Below, piece by piece: positions 20,968 to 32,843 of a stretch of DNA of 64,000 nt. Below the pieces are notes generated by a model. The model saw nothing but the letters and a program-made list of their open reading frames with translations, was not told where the DNA came from and ran no database searches. Made by a program: the position numbers and the translations under genes. Source of the stretch: Odiellus spinosus. Its lineage: Eukaryota; Arthropoda; Arachnida; Opiliones; Phalangiidae. The first letter of the stretch is position 1, and each line of letters begins with the position of its first letter. The DNA is taken from NCBI GenBank assembly GCA_963920705.1, contig OY987227.1, positions 4,265,143 through 4,329,142 on the forward strand, written 5' to 3'.

Positions 20968-22493
20968 TAGTGAACAAATAGTTTTCATTTCGACTCCCTG
21001 CATTGAGAAGATTTTGGATAAAACGAGTTCTAACTTGGATTTTGATAGTGAAAGCGTTGAATTAGACCCAGGTTTAAATAAATCTACTTTGAAAGAAAGG
21101 AGGATCGTTGATCCTGTATTTTTTATCCGCCAGATTAGATTAATGGATACACATTATTTAAAATGTCCTGAAAGAAAAAAATATTGATTGCACGTCTAGC
21201 ATAAACCAAAGTTTTTGTAAATTTGTTAAAGAAGTGCGGGTGGGACTATTTTCGAAATTAATTTATAAATGTTTTTCGTGTATGACAGAAATTAATATTT
21301 GCACCGACTCTACTGTTGAAAACATTTCGAGAAGCAAAGCAAAACCCAACAACACGCTTTCGATTAATGATGAAGCAGTTTGGGGATTCATGGGAATAAG
21401 GTCGGGTTATTCGAACTTGGATGAGGTATTTGCAGTTCTTGGGTTGCCAGTGATGGCTAAACGTACATTCGCAAAAATAGAGAATAGGCTGGGAAAAATG
21501 TGGAATGATGTTCTGACAGAGAAGCTAATGGAGGCTGGAAAGGAAGAGTACAATTTGGCCGCGGAAGCGAGTAATTATTGCGAAGCGCCTTACGAAAACA
21601 TGTGTTTTATATTTGTAATTGTGGATTGAGGCTGGTGTAAGAGAAGCCACGGTCACAGTTACTACGCTAAATCGGGTTTAGCGGTAATCATTGGGGAAAG
21701 GACAGGAAAAATTATTTATATTGGTGTTAGAAACAAATTTTGTTATCAATGCTCATATATACAGAAAAGGGGGCTTTCACCAGTAAAACATGAATGCGCT
21801 AAAAACTGGATAAAATCATCTAGTGCAATGGAATCTTCGATTCTTCTCGATGGGTTCAATTCCAGCATGGATATGTAAGGTTTACAATATCGTATTTTTA
21901 TTGGAGATGGAGATTCCTCGGTTAATTTCGAGTTAAAAAATAAAGTCGTCTACGGTGACAAAATAAGCAAAATTGAGTGTGCCAATCACGTCACTAAAAA
22001 TTATACGAAAGCTCTTTTTAATTTAAAAAAAGATAAAGATAGTACAGGGAAAGTCTTAACCAATTTTATCATAAAGAAATTAGGGGATGGGACAAGGTCG
22101 GCCATTTCACACCACTCGCGTACAGATCGTTCCGTCCCAGCGCTGAAAAGAGATATCCTCAACGCCCCTAAGCATGTTTATGGTTATCATATTGGATGTC
22201 ACGAAAGTTTCTGATGTAAAGCTGGTGATAAACCGGAGTGCCTTACAAAATGGGACCTGATTCCACTAGAAATCAAAATGAGTATAGAAGCTGCAGCCAT
22301 TAGAGTCGCTGACAAGGCGAATAAGTTAATAACAGGACTGACCAGCAATGAAGCAGAGAGCACAATGTCTATTGTAGCTAAACATATTGGAGGAAAACAA
22401 ATAGATAGAACCAAGCGACAATCGTACACGCGTAGGGTAACGGTGGCGGCATTGAACAAAAATTTGGGAGTTTCCTATCATTTAGAAATGTAA
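20968..22493 (+). pseudogene. Mutator-like transposase domain protein, decayed
   Basis: This resembles the Mutator-like transposase domain found in arthropod DNA transposons. Recognisable pieces are ERRIVDPVFFIRQI, KEVRVGLFSKLIYKCFSC, NDEAVWGFMGIRSGY, WCKRSHGHSYYAKSGLA, IIYIGVRNKFCYQC, YRIFIGDGDSSV and KISKIECANHVTKNY. One frameshift lies at an A7 tract near 21175-21182. From about 21183 the reading frame runs without frameshift, with in-frame stops near 21628, 21878, 22214 and 22491. It continues in the same frame into the YqaJ nuclease domain at 22584, so the two were one polyprotein. Confidence 0.75.
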
Positions 22494-23696
22494 AGAAAAG
22501 CAACTCAATCAACCCCTAACCCTATTCTAAAAAGACGAGCTCTAAGACTCAGTAAACATCGAGAAAGTGCCAAGCGTTCCAAAATGGGATTTTACAATAG
22601 AAAAAAAGCATTCCTCTCTGAAAACCTTTCCCAAGAAAATGGGCAAGCACACTACGGGGAAAATGAAACTATTGAAAAGTTGGGCAAAATTAAATTAGAT
22701 CAGTTGCATGTAACACCTGAAAAACAATATGCTATTGAAAAGGAAACTAGGAAACAAGGACAATGCTTAGAGTGGGGAGATCACAGAAAACACAGACTAA
22801 CCGCGTCTAATTTTGGAAGCGTATGTAAACTTCGGCCAACTACTCTACCTGCAAACCTCGTTAAAAACATGCTTTACCCTAGGCCACCATCTTCTAGCAT
22901 GGAATACATTTTTAACTACGGGCACGACGGAGAAATTAAAGCTAAACAAATTTTGTTGGAGCAGCACGGGTTGGAATCCTCAGATTGCGGAATTTTTATT
23001 GATTTGGAATTTGGATTTTTAGGGGCTTCGCCGGATGTGTTGGTCGGAGAAGATAGTATTATTGAGGTTAAATCCCCCTACTCCTATAGGTCTGTTGCCC
23101 CGGAAGATATTCCAGAACATTTAAGGCAATTAAAACTACAAAAATCGTTGAAAAAACCATTTTTTTGCACACAAGACGAAGAAACAGGAGCCCTTAAACT
23201 TAAACAAAACCATGACTATTACTATCAAATTCAAGGACAGTTACATGTAACTGGTAGAAAAAATTGTTATTTCGTCATATACACTGAGAAAGGCATACAT
23301 ACCGAAATAATTCCACGAAATGATAATTTTTGGGAGGTTAAAATGAAGAATCAATTGATTACATTTTACAAAACATGTATGCTTCCTGAAATAGTTGATT
23401 CCCGTTTTGCTTGCGAATTGGAATTTAGAATTCCCAATTATGTTGAAGAAGCTGGCATAATCGCAGCGCAAAAAAATAAAATAAGAAAAAAACCGAAACC
23501 ATTCCAAATAAAAAATTCGAAAAGTAAATCAACGAAATCACCCACTAGCAATACAAGCAATTATAGCACTAATACAAAGCCGAAAAAAACTAAACCAATC
23601 ATTATAACACAAACTCCAACCAGGGGAAAGAAATCCAAAAAGAAGCAACAACTCCCAGTCGACGCTTCAAATATAAAATGTAAATTATTTTGCTAA
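22494..23696 (+). pseudogene. YqaJ-type (lambda exonuclease-like) nuclease domain, C-terminal part of the transposon protein
   Basis: A 370-residue open stretch from 22584, in frame with upstream transposase sequence across one TAA. It carries a PD-(D/E)XK nuclease core of the YqaJ viral-recombinase type. The signature pieces are RLTASNFGSVCKLR, GHDGEIKA (Glu117), LGASPDVLVG (Asp151), IIEVKSPYS (Glu161, Lys163) and YYYQIQGQLHVTG. The C-terminal ~75 residues are Lys/Ser/Thr-rich and probably unstructured. A Mutator domain followed by YqaJ in one protein is a known arthropod arrangement. This domain alone is undamaged, but its expression is doubtful given the upstream stops. Confidence 0.85.
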
Positions 23697-25744
23697 AATT
23701 TCAATATGCCAAAATTTAACCACTTAATTATTAAATTTAGCTGAATGTAACTTAACCCGGGGATTCACGCTTCGATATACACTAGAGAACGAAAATGTAA
23801 AGCCCAGTTCACACTAACTTAAAAAATGATAACCAATGCAATGACGTTCTTTTTATATTAATTAGTTTTTGGCGTAATCATATACATCATTTAAAATAAT
23901 TACTGTAATTCCTTTCACTTTTTTAAAATTCTTTACAAAATTCCCTTTGATAGCGAACGCAGTTGATCGAAACTGTTTTCCTTCACTGAAAGATTATTTC
24001 TCGATTAAATAATCTGTATATAATTGGATAAAAAGATTGCCTTTTAAAAATGTGCATTGGAAAAACATTTATGTATAATTTCATATTTTCTTTGTTCGAT
24101 TAAATTATTTATTACCGCTTAAATTAATTGTTCATTTACATATTGACCTATTGGTACCTTTACTATACATCATTTAGCAGCACTTGGAAGAACATACCAA
24201 GTTAAGCTACTATTATTTCTTTGATTGTTTACCTATAGATAAAGGGGGAATATGCATATTCCTAGGGCATATCAAATATATATTTTAAGCTTAATTTTTA
24301 GGTAATCGTTTTAATTTTAGCGCTATATTACCTATGACAACCTGTATATGAGATTAAATATTGTGTATCACACTGCCTCAGCTTTTCTCATTTTGCAAAC
24401 TTCTCTTGAACTTAGGCAGGTGGTTAAAACGAGCTCCAGCCAAAGCTTCCATTTATTTACGACCAAAAAATTTCATTGTATTCACTTTTCTGAGAAAGAT
24501 TTGTGATTGTCAGAGTCGAATAAAACCAACTCTAGCTATCCTGGGCATGACGTCGAAAAGGACTCGTTTACAAGCCACGTGCACAAACATTTTTCTGCGC
24601 CAAAACGCGGGGGGGGGGGGGGATTTGAGCTTGACTAAATAAAATGCATACACAATAGCCACAAGTGACAGGGAAATCGGAAATAGAGGGAAAGATAATA
24701 AGGGGGCGTGAATCTGGATGGCTAGGGCAATGCTGCTCTTTCAAGAATGAAGGTGCAAATCACACTTGAACCCAAATAATTTCTCTCAAAAGCATTTAAA
24801 AAATATATTTGAAAATGATAAATCGAACGCGTTTTGTATACAAAATAATCTTAATTTTAATTAATTTATAAATAAAACTTTTTCGTCTAAAATTAAAAAC
24901 TATTCAATCCCAGCAAATTAAAAAAGTATTCAATCCCAGCAAGTTAAAAAAACCCATTCCATCCTTAAAAAGTTAAATATATTGTTTCCTTAATATTCAA
25001 AAACTCATTAAACCCTTAAAATCCAAAAAAAAAAAATTCCATATAAACCCACTTAATCCTAGAAAATGGAAAAAAATAATTTAAAACTTGAAAATTAAAA
25101 ATGCACATTTACCGGCAATTTTTACATCTACTCATCAAATCTCTCAATTCCCATATAATCGTCAAATCTATCCAATCACACTTAAACAAATCTTTCAATT
25201 CACAATCACGAATTCACGATTAAAATCGAGGACTAAAATTACACAAATATCAAAATATTCTATATTTCACGTTAATTTGTCAGCGTGTATCAAAACTACA
25301 CATACTGTTAATTCCCTAAAATCTTTTCGGTAAGAAACAAGGGAGCTTAGGTTGACGCGTGCTGAAATCTGAAGATGATACATACTGTACAAATACGCAC
25401 TTTAAAAAATCTTAATTTAAATTAAAAAAATGTGTTCATAAATTTATATATTCCATCATGTATCTAACAAGCCTTTACTCGCGAAATTAAATTATATTTT
25501 TCAAATTAGATTAATTTTTAGCATAGATGGGGCATAAAAATCTCCCAACAACTGACGCTTCTAAAAAAAAAAAACAAGTATTTGTATCTCAAAACGGGAT
25601 GATATTTACTTCAATTTCAATACAATTTCAGCCAAAAGTTTCCATTCTTCACCTACTCTTCATATCTCCTTGCAATACTTGTAGCGCCATCTAGGTCACG
25701 AAACGTCGGTGGCGCAGTTGAACAAGTTGGTTTAGTACCCGTAT
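23697..25744. other. Gene-free AT-rich stretch
   Basis: No gene is recognised. It contains a G14 run near 24610 and weak short repeats of the type ATTCAATCCCAGCAA near 24900-24960. Small open frames here are low complexity. Confidence 0.6.
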
Positions 25745-26265
25745 ATATCAAAACACGGCTCGGAATTAAGCTTATAACTTCTTTAATAATTATGGTAAAA
25801 TTAAAATCTAAAAAAGTAAAGATAGCGGAAGGCTCCCTCTACACAGCATATTCCGTTGAAAAAATTAAAATCTATTATTTGATACCGTAAATAACGCTCA
25901 AACAAAGGCTTCCTTTGAAGTGTCATTACCGCTTAAGCGTAATTAATTAAATTAATATCCCGCGGGGAAATTACGTATTTAACCTTGAAAAATGAAATAC
26001 AGAAAACCGCTAGAAAATATTTTGAGCCGTTTTCGAGGAAATCGTACCTAAGTAAGGGTACCTTTTCATTTTTTGGTGATATTTGAAGTTAATTTAAAAA
26101 TTAATTACGAGAGAAAAAGCAAATGTTGCGCGGGGAAATTACTCAAATCTTTCTGTAGTTCAATTATAAAAAAACGAAATAAGTCTATCTATCCTAGAAG
26201 CCAAGAAATTCGTGTCTAAAGTAGGGTCCAGGGAAAATCTGCGTGTAACTTCCCCTTAATCCCCT
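25745..26265 (-). repeat. LINE 3' tail, inverted-repeat copy 2
   Basis: Reverse complement of 1669-2202 with few differences. No reverse-transcriptase sequence lies beside it; on its upstream side is the 26280-26760 tandem array. It is probably a 5'-truncated LINE insertion on the minus strand. Confidence 0.65.
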
Positions 26266-26279
26266 TTACAACTCTTAAA

Positions 26280-26760
26280 CTCAGTGTTTTTTCAATTTAA
26301 TCCTTAGTGTCTAGAATTTAACTTAATTCAATGTGTCTTAAAATTAGCACTACATTACATTTCTAAAATTAACTTTATATCAATTTAATACAAGGTGTCT
26401 AGAATTTAATTCTTGGTATTTCAAATTTAATTTAGTGTTTGAAACTTGATTCAGTGTTTAAAGTTAAATTCAGTGTATAGAGTTTAATTCAGTGTTTAAA
26501 ATTTGATTTGGTGTTTTTACTATAACGCGGTGCTTAAATTTAATTCGGTGTTTAAAAGTTAATCTCTGTGTTTGAAATTTGATTTGGTGTTTCTAAGTTA
26601 ATTCAGTATTTAAAACTTAATTCAGTATTTGAAATTTCATTCAGTGTTAAAATTTAAATCAGTGTTGAAATTGAATTCAGTGTTAAAATTTAAGTCAGTG
26701 TTTATTTAATTTTAGTGTCTATGATTAACTCAGTGTTTAAAATTTGATTTAATTTGTTTC
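26280..26760. repeat. Degenerate ~20-bp tandem repeat
   Basis: About 20 imperfect repeats of TTCAGTGTTTAAAATTTAA-like units. No coding meaning. Confidence 0.8.
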
Positions 26761-26921
26761 TTAGTCAATTTCAAAGCCAATTTCGGTATATTTTCAATGT
26801 AAATCCCTAATGTTCAAGTCAATTGGTCATATCACATGTTTAAGTGAATGCCACATAGTACTTTTTTAAGTGCGTTAATTATAATGGAGCTGTAAGGCTA
26901 TTCTAGCCCTAGCTCGTCAAC

Positions 26922-27437
26922 TCACGGAGAAAAAAAAACGCTATTAGCGTAAGGTCACATCAAGTACAGTTTAGTTTAAACGTCTGGTGGGGAATGGTCG
27001 GAGATAATTTGATTGAAGACGTCTTTCTACTTTACTTGAACCTTCTGGAAAACGATTTACCAGAACTACTTTACGACATACCCTTAAGAGTGCGACAAAT
27101 AATGTGGTTCATGCGCGACGGAGCGCCACCATATTTTATTCTTCAAGTTAGAGCCCATCTTGATACCACGTTCCATGGGAGGTGGATAGGCCTAGGCGGA
27201 ACTGCTGCGTGGCCTGCCAGCTCGCCCGATTTAAATCCGCGCGATTTTCTTCTTTGGGAAGACTTGATTTACCGCACTGAGACTCGTGATATCCAGGGCC
27301 TTCATCAACGCGTATTTGACGGTTGTGATACTATCCGCAACATTCAGGGTATCTTTCACCGTGTTCGCGAATCCTTTAAACGACGGGCGGAAGTATGCGT
27401 AAACGACAATGGTGGTCACTTTGAACAATTCTTGTAA
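26922..27437 (+). pseudogene. Mariner/Tc1-like transposase, C-terminal part
   Basis: An open stretch of about 170 codons to a natural stop (GGHFEQFL). It shows the second catalytic Asp (MWFMRDGAPPYF), the strand AAWPASSPDLNPRDFLLW with the third catalytic position (here DLNPRD) and the family's C-terminus (RVRESFKRRAEVC). It begins at about the residue where the fragment at 193-764 ends, suggesting one transposase split by the intervening 26 kb. The family X copy at 27474 starts 36 bp after its stop. Confidence 0.85.
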
Positions 27438-27473
27438 ATTAATTAATCTGTCACATCGAGATGAAATGTTTTT

Positions 27474-27505
27474 ACCTCCCCGAGTGAACTTGTTCACGGG
27501 GAGGT
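27474..27505 (-). other. H1 terminal hairpin
   Basis: ACCTCCCCGAGTGAAC / GTTCACGGGGAGGT, followed on the plus strand by a (GTGTGTCT)n tract. Element 3' end. Confidence 0.8.
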
Positions 27506-27511
27506 TTTACG

Positions 27512-27577
27512 TTCGTCGTGTCTGTGTGTCTGTGTGTCTGTGTGTCTGTGTGTCTGTGTGTCTGTGTGTCTGTCACT
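27512..27577 (+). repeat. (GTGTGTCT)n microsatellite
   Basis: About seven units next to the terminal hairpin. Shorter versions sit at the same place in the other X copies. Confidence 0.9.
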
Positions 27578-27757
27578 TCCGGTGTAAGCGGATATCCTGT
27601 GTAACCGGATATCACGTGACCTAGCACGTAGAGCAAAAATCTTGGGACTCAAGACGTAAACATGCCATCTTATCGTTCAATTCCGTTCAACGGGAATTCC
27701 TATAATCAGGCTGCCACATGGATAAGCTTCAGGTGTCGTGCGATTTTATGCAACCGT

Positions 27758-27853
27758 GGACGTCTCCCATTGCATATTATCGCCTTCCACCATCCACATC
27801 AAACCTCGATGCTGGACAGTTGAAGGCGATTATACACAATGGGACGTCTCCCA
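27758..27853 (-). other. H3 stem-loop, minus copy
   Basis: GGACGTCTCCCATTGC...GCCTTC pairs with GAAGGCG...CAATGGGACGTCTCC. Confidence 0.7.
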
Positions 27854-27917
27854 CTGTTATAATCACCTCTGACCATCCAAACGCACCAAGGTCCAACCTT
27901 TAGTTTCCGATCTCAGC

Positions 27918-27956
27918 GGGCCATATTAGCGAGGCGTCCCTCAACTAATATGGTCC
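27918..27956 (-). other. H2 stem-loop, minus copy
   Basis: GGGCCATATTAGCGAGG faces CCTCAACTAATATGGTCC, with one bulged base. Confidence 0.65.
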
Positions 27957-28114
27957 ACATCAACCATCAACTCGCCCCCTCTACGGGTCAGATTTGCGTT
28001 CGTAGCTACACTGAGCGCCTGGTGTAATAACTACCTCCAGACATTGAACAGGGGGTGGGTTCCCCTTTCTTCACAGCTTTAAGTTACAGATACCTAATAA
28101 TGTTTTTCGATCGC

Positions 28115-28122
28115 CTTATATA
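28115..28122 (-). promoter_or_regulatory. TATA-like box, minus-strand X copy
   Basis: On the minus strand TATATAAG is followed by GCGATCG, matching 15063. Confidence 0.35.
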
Positions 28123-28332
28123 CCACTTTTTTTACACTAACGCGTTGTAGCCTTATGGCGTGGTATCTTTCAGTGAATTGAAACGAAATGTTCATTTAAA
28201 CTATAATTAAAATTTCTTAAATTACTTAACTTAGTCTAATTAATAATTTCGCTGAAAATTAAATTAAAATTAAATGTTATTTTAGAAGATATTTAAGAAA
28301 TTGTCTAAGAATTTTGTGAAATTTGTGTGTTC

Positions 28333-28448
28333 AATACCAGCTCGAGTTGGCAGCACGCGTTAAGCTATTTTCCATGTACCATTTAGTCCAAAAACATAGG
28401 TATAAAGGTATTGTAGGCTTAGGCTTGCTGCAAACTCAGAGTGGATTG
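28333..28448 (-). other. H0 conserved imperfect hairpin, copy 4
   Basis: Minus-strand copy in the element at 27474-31996, nearly identical to copy 3. Confidence 0.65.
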
Positions 28449-29119
28449 GAAAACTAATACAGTTCAACTTCTACGCATATGGAAGTAGTCTTGTTTTTTA
28501 TCTATTTTAATTGATTGATTTAATTTTTTAGCTTAGCCTCAGTTATTAAAATGTGTAGGTGTTATTTTTTATTTTGTTTATTTAGCTTAGCCTCAGTTAT
28601 TAAAATGTGTAGGTGTTTTTTTTTATTTTGTTTATCGCATATATAAAAGCGTGAAATACTATTTCGGCCGTCAGAGAAAAAGCTGGGATCGAAGAGCTGG
28701 TTACCTTTTCGCTCGCCGTACCAATTCACTAGTGTGATGGTAATTCGACAGCGGCTCTTCGACTGGCGTTTCTCTCCGTGGAGTGATACCTCCTTTACCT
28801 CGGTGTCGAGGAGAGCTAATACACGTGTGTTTGGGCTTCGTACTTGTACATAACCTTAAGGCCTGCGTAAAAGCCTCATATAATGTAAGGTCTTATGGGT
28901 GATTTGCACTTGACTTTTGGAGCGAATGTACCCGTATATCTAACTTAAACTTCTCCATTACCTACTTTGATTTTCATGTACTTGAGTTCCGTGACTGAAA
29001 TGTGCTTTAAACCCAATCTTTAATAATTCGCCATTGAATAACAAACCAACTATTACCACGTAGGATAGGAGACATGATAATTGAGGTCTACATGTTGAAT
29101 AACCTGCCACAAACTTGTA

Positions 29120-30262
29120 TTTAATAGAATAACCGGCCGAGTACAGGGACTGGAAGTCTGCAACAGACTTCTAGTATTATTTTTTTCTTTTCGGCTGAAT
29201 ATTGAGAGAATTAGCTTTATGAACCGGGATAAACTTACTTCCTAGCGAAGCTGGAAACAATGTATTGGGACTTTGTTATAAGAACAAGTTTCTAGCACGC
29301 GCTTTCAATTTCATTTTTTCAATTGCTCGCGTGTTTGCTATATTTGCGAATTTGTTTCGCACGAAAATGCCGCGTATACGCAAGGGTATAATTCACAAGA
29401 AACGCTGGATTTGAAGTAAATTCTTCATTAATATTTGCAATTTCTCGCGCAAAACGCCATTAATGTCTAGGCGACTTCCTTGCATCTATCGCGTCTAATG
29501 CGCTCTCTTAAGGATATTAATTGGTGCATTCACGTCATCAGCGTAAAGATATAAATAGATTTACGAAGAACGCGTGCTGGTATGTTTGGTAGATCTAAAT
29601 GGCCAAAACGTTAGAGTTCTAATTTTTTTTTTCAATTTCTCCGAATGTCTAAAGTAAATAAGTGCGTGTAAACAAGCTAAGCTTCAATTTTGCACACCTT
29701 TAAAGCATAATAACGTCATTTAAGCAAAGGAACATATGTGTATTTGTGACTTGCGTAAAATCGAGTTCATCAGCACGCGAGTATGTGTAGCCCACTAAAT
29801 TTCAAGTCCGAAACCACTTTACGCGTGCAAAATATCAAAGCGATTCTGATATTCTTGGGAAAATCAGTTTAATGTATGGGGAAATACTGTAATTTTCTGG
29901 CAAATTTTCGAACAGTGGCGTAAGAATTGGTTTTAATAACTAGCACGGGTTTTCAAATTAATATTTTATAAGCCTCGCACGTTTCCAATTGTATTTCACG
30001 CGAAATTGTTGCGTGTACGCATGCGCAGATCGAACCAGGTTATTTATACCACAATTTACAGTTGACTAACATTCTTAAACCGGATTGACATTGAATTTTC
30101 TTGTGTTTAAATTGGTATATATGATATGGTTCACCCTATAGTGAAATGTAGACCGAGTGGGGAAAAGAATCACGTGATTGGATCTCTTAATGACTGCTAG
30201 TTTTAGTTTCACACTTTTCCCCACATGAAATTAATGTTTATCCCAATTAAGTATAGTAGAAC
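29120..30262. mobile_element. 1.1-kb insertion in the minus-strand X copy
   Basis: Relative to the copy at about 14100, sequence is inserted between ...CAAACTTGT and TAATGCCTACTG. It contains a small hairpin GAAGTCTGCAACAGACTTC and no recognisable gene. Class and target duplication are unclear. Confidence 0.55.
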
Positions 30263-30844
30263 TATGCTTTTTAATGCCTACTGTCGTTTATTTTCGGTGA
30301 CGTTTTAGCTAGTGTGTAGTCACGTAAAATAACGTTTGTTTCACAACTTGTGTTGTATACTGAAGCCATGTATAGGTTCAATTTGATATAACATTTTGCC
30401 TTTTCACGTTACTTGGTCTACAAATACTCTACAACCGTCAAAATTCTGATATGGTTTTAAAAGAAGAACCTTGACCTTGTGTATTTAATCTCATATCGAG
30501 ATTAAATGTTTTTCGCATCTAATTTTAATTGGTTTATCAATATGTTATTTGAATAGATATTTTTTTTAAGATTTTATATTTTTTAGATTAAAATAAATTT
30601 ATTATTCAGGAAGATTTTGTAGAATCTAGTTCTCAGGATTACCGGTGTTGAAAATTTATTTTGCTAATGTTATCTTGATGTCTGTGTTTTCTGCCCGCTA
30701 TTTGGTAGTGGTAAGATTAAAATTTTTAATTTTAATTAATTGACTTATTTGGCGTTTATTTGATAATTTGCTTTACTTAAATTGTTCGTGTAAGGGCTAT
30801 TTTACATATTACCAAAGATTGCTAATTTCAGTTGTCTTAATTCT

Positions 30845-31996
30845 GATTTTCTCCACTATAAAACCAAGAAACATTTCCGATTTTTTTCATAATCGAAATA
30901 AGCCGTGTACAGTGATCTTCGAGACGAGAGGAGACGAGGCCAGACCAGACGAAAGAGAGCTATAATGACTTAAGGGAGATAATCAACCAGCATAGAATGT
31001 TATCACCATTTGAAATCAACAGAGCAGCGACACGGCTTTCACAAGAAAGAGACGGCCCGGCTACGAAGAATTGAAACGTGCAAGCAGTTAGTGTTTTCGG
31101 ACTCGACATATGAGAAATCTACAGTCAGTAAAAGCTCGGCAGTTCTTCATACGGCCTCGTAATTGTAAACATAAAAGGAGCTATTCTAACGGTATGGAAA
31201 TTAGTCTACTTTCAGTCTTTTAAGATATTTTTTTATCATAGGAGTGGAAGCTAACGTCTTGTAACCGGTTTGGAAAATAACCTCTCAACCAGCTCAATCC
31301 TTGGATTCTTCCAATGACTGGGATCACTTGCATGATGAAAATATCAGTAATGGTCCTCTATTAGCACGTCAAAACAAGAATTTTAGACGAAAACTGTACC
31401 GGAAGTAATTGTCGATCATCTACCGAAAATGGGTTGTAAATGGAACATTCAGTCTACAATATTTCTTGGTTTGTCTAAGAGGAACTTGCTACAAAATCTT
31501 CGTCGTTTTAATTCCTTGTCTTCATTGCCATCCCAGACTAAATCCTTCGTCTTTATCAAATCAGTGGATTATCTCAAAGATAATCACACAGTACCGCCTA
31601 TGCTCTAATGATAATTTATATTATAAGAAAATGTATTTTACATATTTATTTAGAAAATAAATTTCATTTGGTGTGTCTATTAAGTAATCTACGCCATGCC
31701 GCATATAATTATGCGTAACGCAGGACATTTCAATTGGTGTGTATATTAAAGAGTCTACGACCTGTCGCATGTAATTATGGGTAACGCATGACACACTTTT
31801 GCATTCTCTGTATCCTTGAGGTTAAGGGAAAATACTTATATTCCGTAAAATAGAGAATAATAATTGGAATGCACGCTGGTTCCTCTATTCATCCAATACT
31901 CTACATTTCTTTTCATCTTTTATTTTAGGTAGGGTTAGGTTAGATTACTTTAACGTCGGGCTCGGGGAGGTTATATTTTGGTTTCCCAACTTGTTT
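30845..31996 (-). repeat. Family X 'Y' segment, copy 1
   Basis: Related to 33910-35074 (high similarity) and 44444-45795 (diverged). It always adjoins the 5' terminal motif. It starts on the plus strand with CCACTATAAAACCAAGAAAC. Confidence 0.8.
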
Positions 31997-31997
31997 A

Positions 31998-32200
31998 ATC
32001 TTATTTTAATTTGATTATCAATATGTTTTTTAATCTCATTTTAATTTGATTATCAATATGTTTTTTAATCTCATTTTAATTTGATTATCAATATGTTTTT
32101 TAATCTCATTTCAATTTGATTATCAATATGTTTTTTAATCTCATTTCAATTTGATTATCAATATGTTTTTTAATCTCATTTGAATTTGATTATCAATGTG
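31998..32200 (+). repeat. 34-bp minisatellite
   Basis: Six near-identical units of the type TTTGATTATCAATATGTTTT, seeded from a sequence resembling the end of the X 5' module. 32200-32809 is AT-rich with only faint similarity to that module. Confidence 0.85.
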
Positions 32201-32809
32201 TTATTTGTTTGTTTTTTTTTAATTTCGATTTTTTTAAGTTTAAAAAGTTTTCATTTGTCTTGAAACATCGGAATAAACTACTTCTAAAGATTCTTGTCTT
32301 GAAAATTTGAAATTTATTGATATAATCTTGATTCATTTGTATTGAACTCACTCTTTGGTATTGGTAAGAGGAATATTTTTGATTTCAATTATTTAACTTC
32401 GTGTTTATTTGATACATATTTTTATTTTATAATTTTTCTATACTTAATTTTTTTTGTTGTGTAAAGGGTCATTTACACGTTATTGAAGATTGCTAATTTC
32501 GATTGTTTTGAATTCTAATTTTTATTTTGTATTCAGATTGGTACATGAATATTTATTTGGAAATCAATCTGGTTATGTCACATGCATGTATTTTTCTCTG
32601 TAGTTAATTTTTGTTTTGCGTAAGGAGTTCTTTTACGCATTACCGATTGATTTTTGATATATTTTGGTTACTGATTTTACGAGTTTAATATATACTGTGA
32701 AGATCTAAGTATTTATTAACTATTTTGTTTTATTTTGAGTTAAGAGTTGTTTTACACAATTGTGAGATTACTGTTTTGATTTGGGTTACTATTGAGTTTG
32801 GTTATTATT

Positions 32810-32843
32810 ACCTCCCCGACTGAACTTTAGTTCAGGGGGAGGT
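32810..32843 (-). other. H1 terminal hairpin
   Basis: CCTCCCCGACTGAACT / AGTTCAGGGGGAGG. Marks the 3' end of the compact copy. Confidence 0.8.

Larger units (their letters stand above)
27474..31996 (-). mobile_element. Family X element, minus-strand copy
   Basis: In sense order: 5' terminus at 31996 (RC of TTGGTTTCCCAACTTGTT and CGGGGAGGTTATATT), 'Y' segment (30845-31996), end of a 5' module (30510-30845), body (27506-30510), terminal hairpin (27474-27505). The body is an almost identical inverted copy of 13869-15664 but carries a 1.1-kb insertion near 29120-30262. No protein is encoded. Confidence 0.7.

Noticed and set aside
24361..25333. Two open frames of 80-93 residues
   Set aside because: Low complexity or crossing the poly-G run; no domain and no conservation evidence.
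27660..27700. tRNA-like B box (CGTTCAATTCC) in family X
   Set aside because: No matching A box at tRNA spacing and no cloverleaf could be drawn; the sequence is part of a small CCGTT/AACGG hairpin.
27720..27903. Short open frames in the X bodies (MDKLQVSCDFMQPWTSPIAY type) seen in two copies
   Set aside because: They are in near-identical duplicate DNA with stem-loop structure; the equivalents at 13.5 and 33.0 kb are truncated or shifted, so there is no coding conservation.
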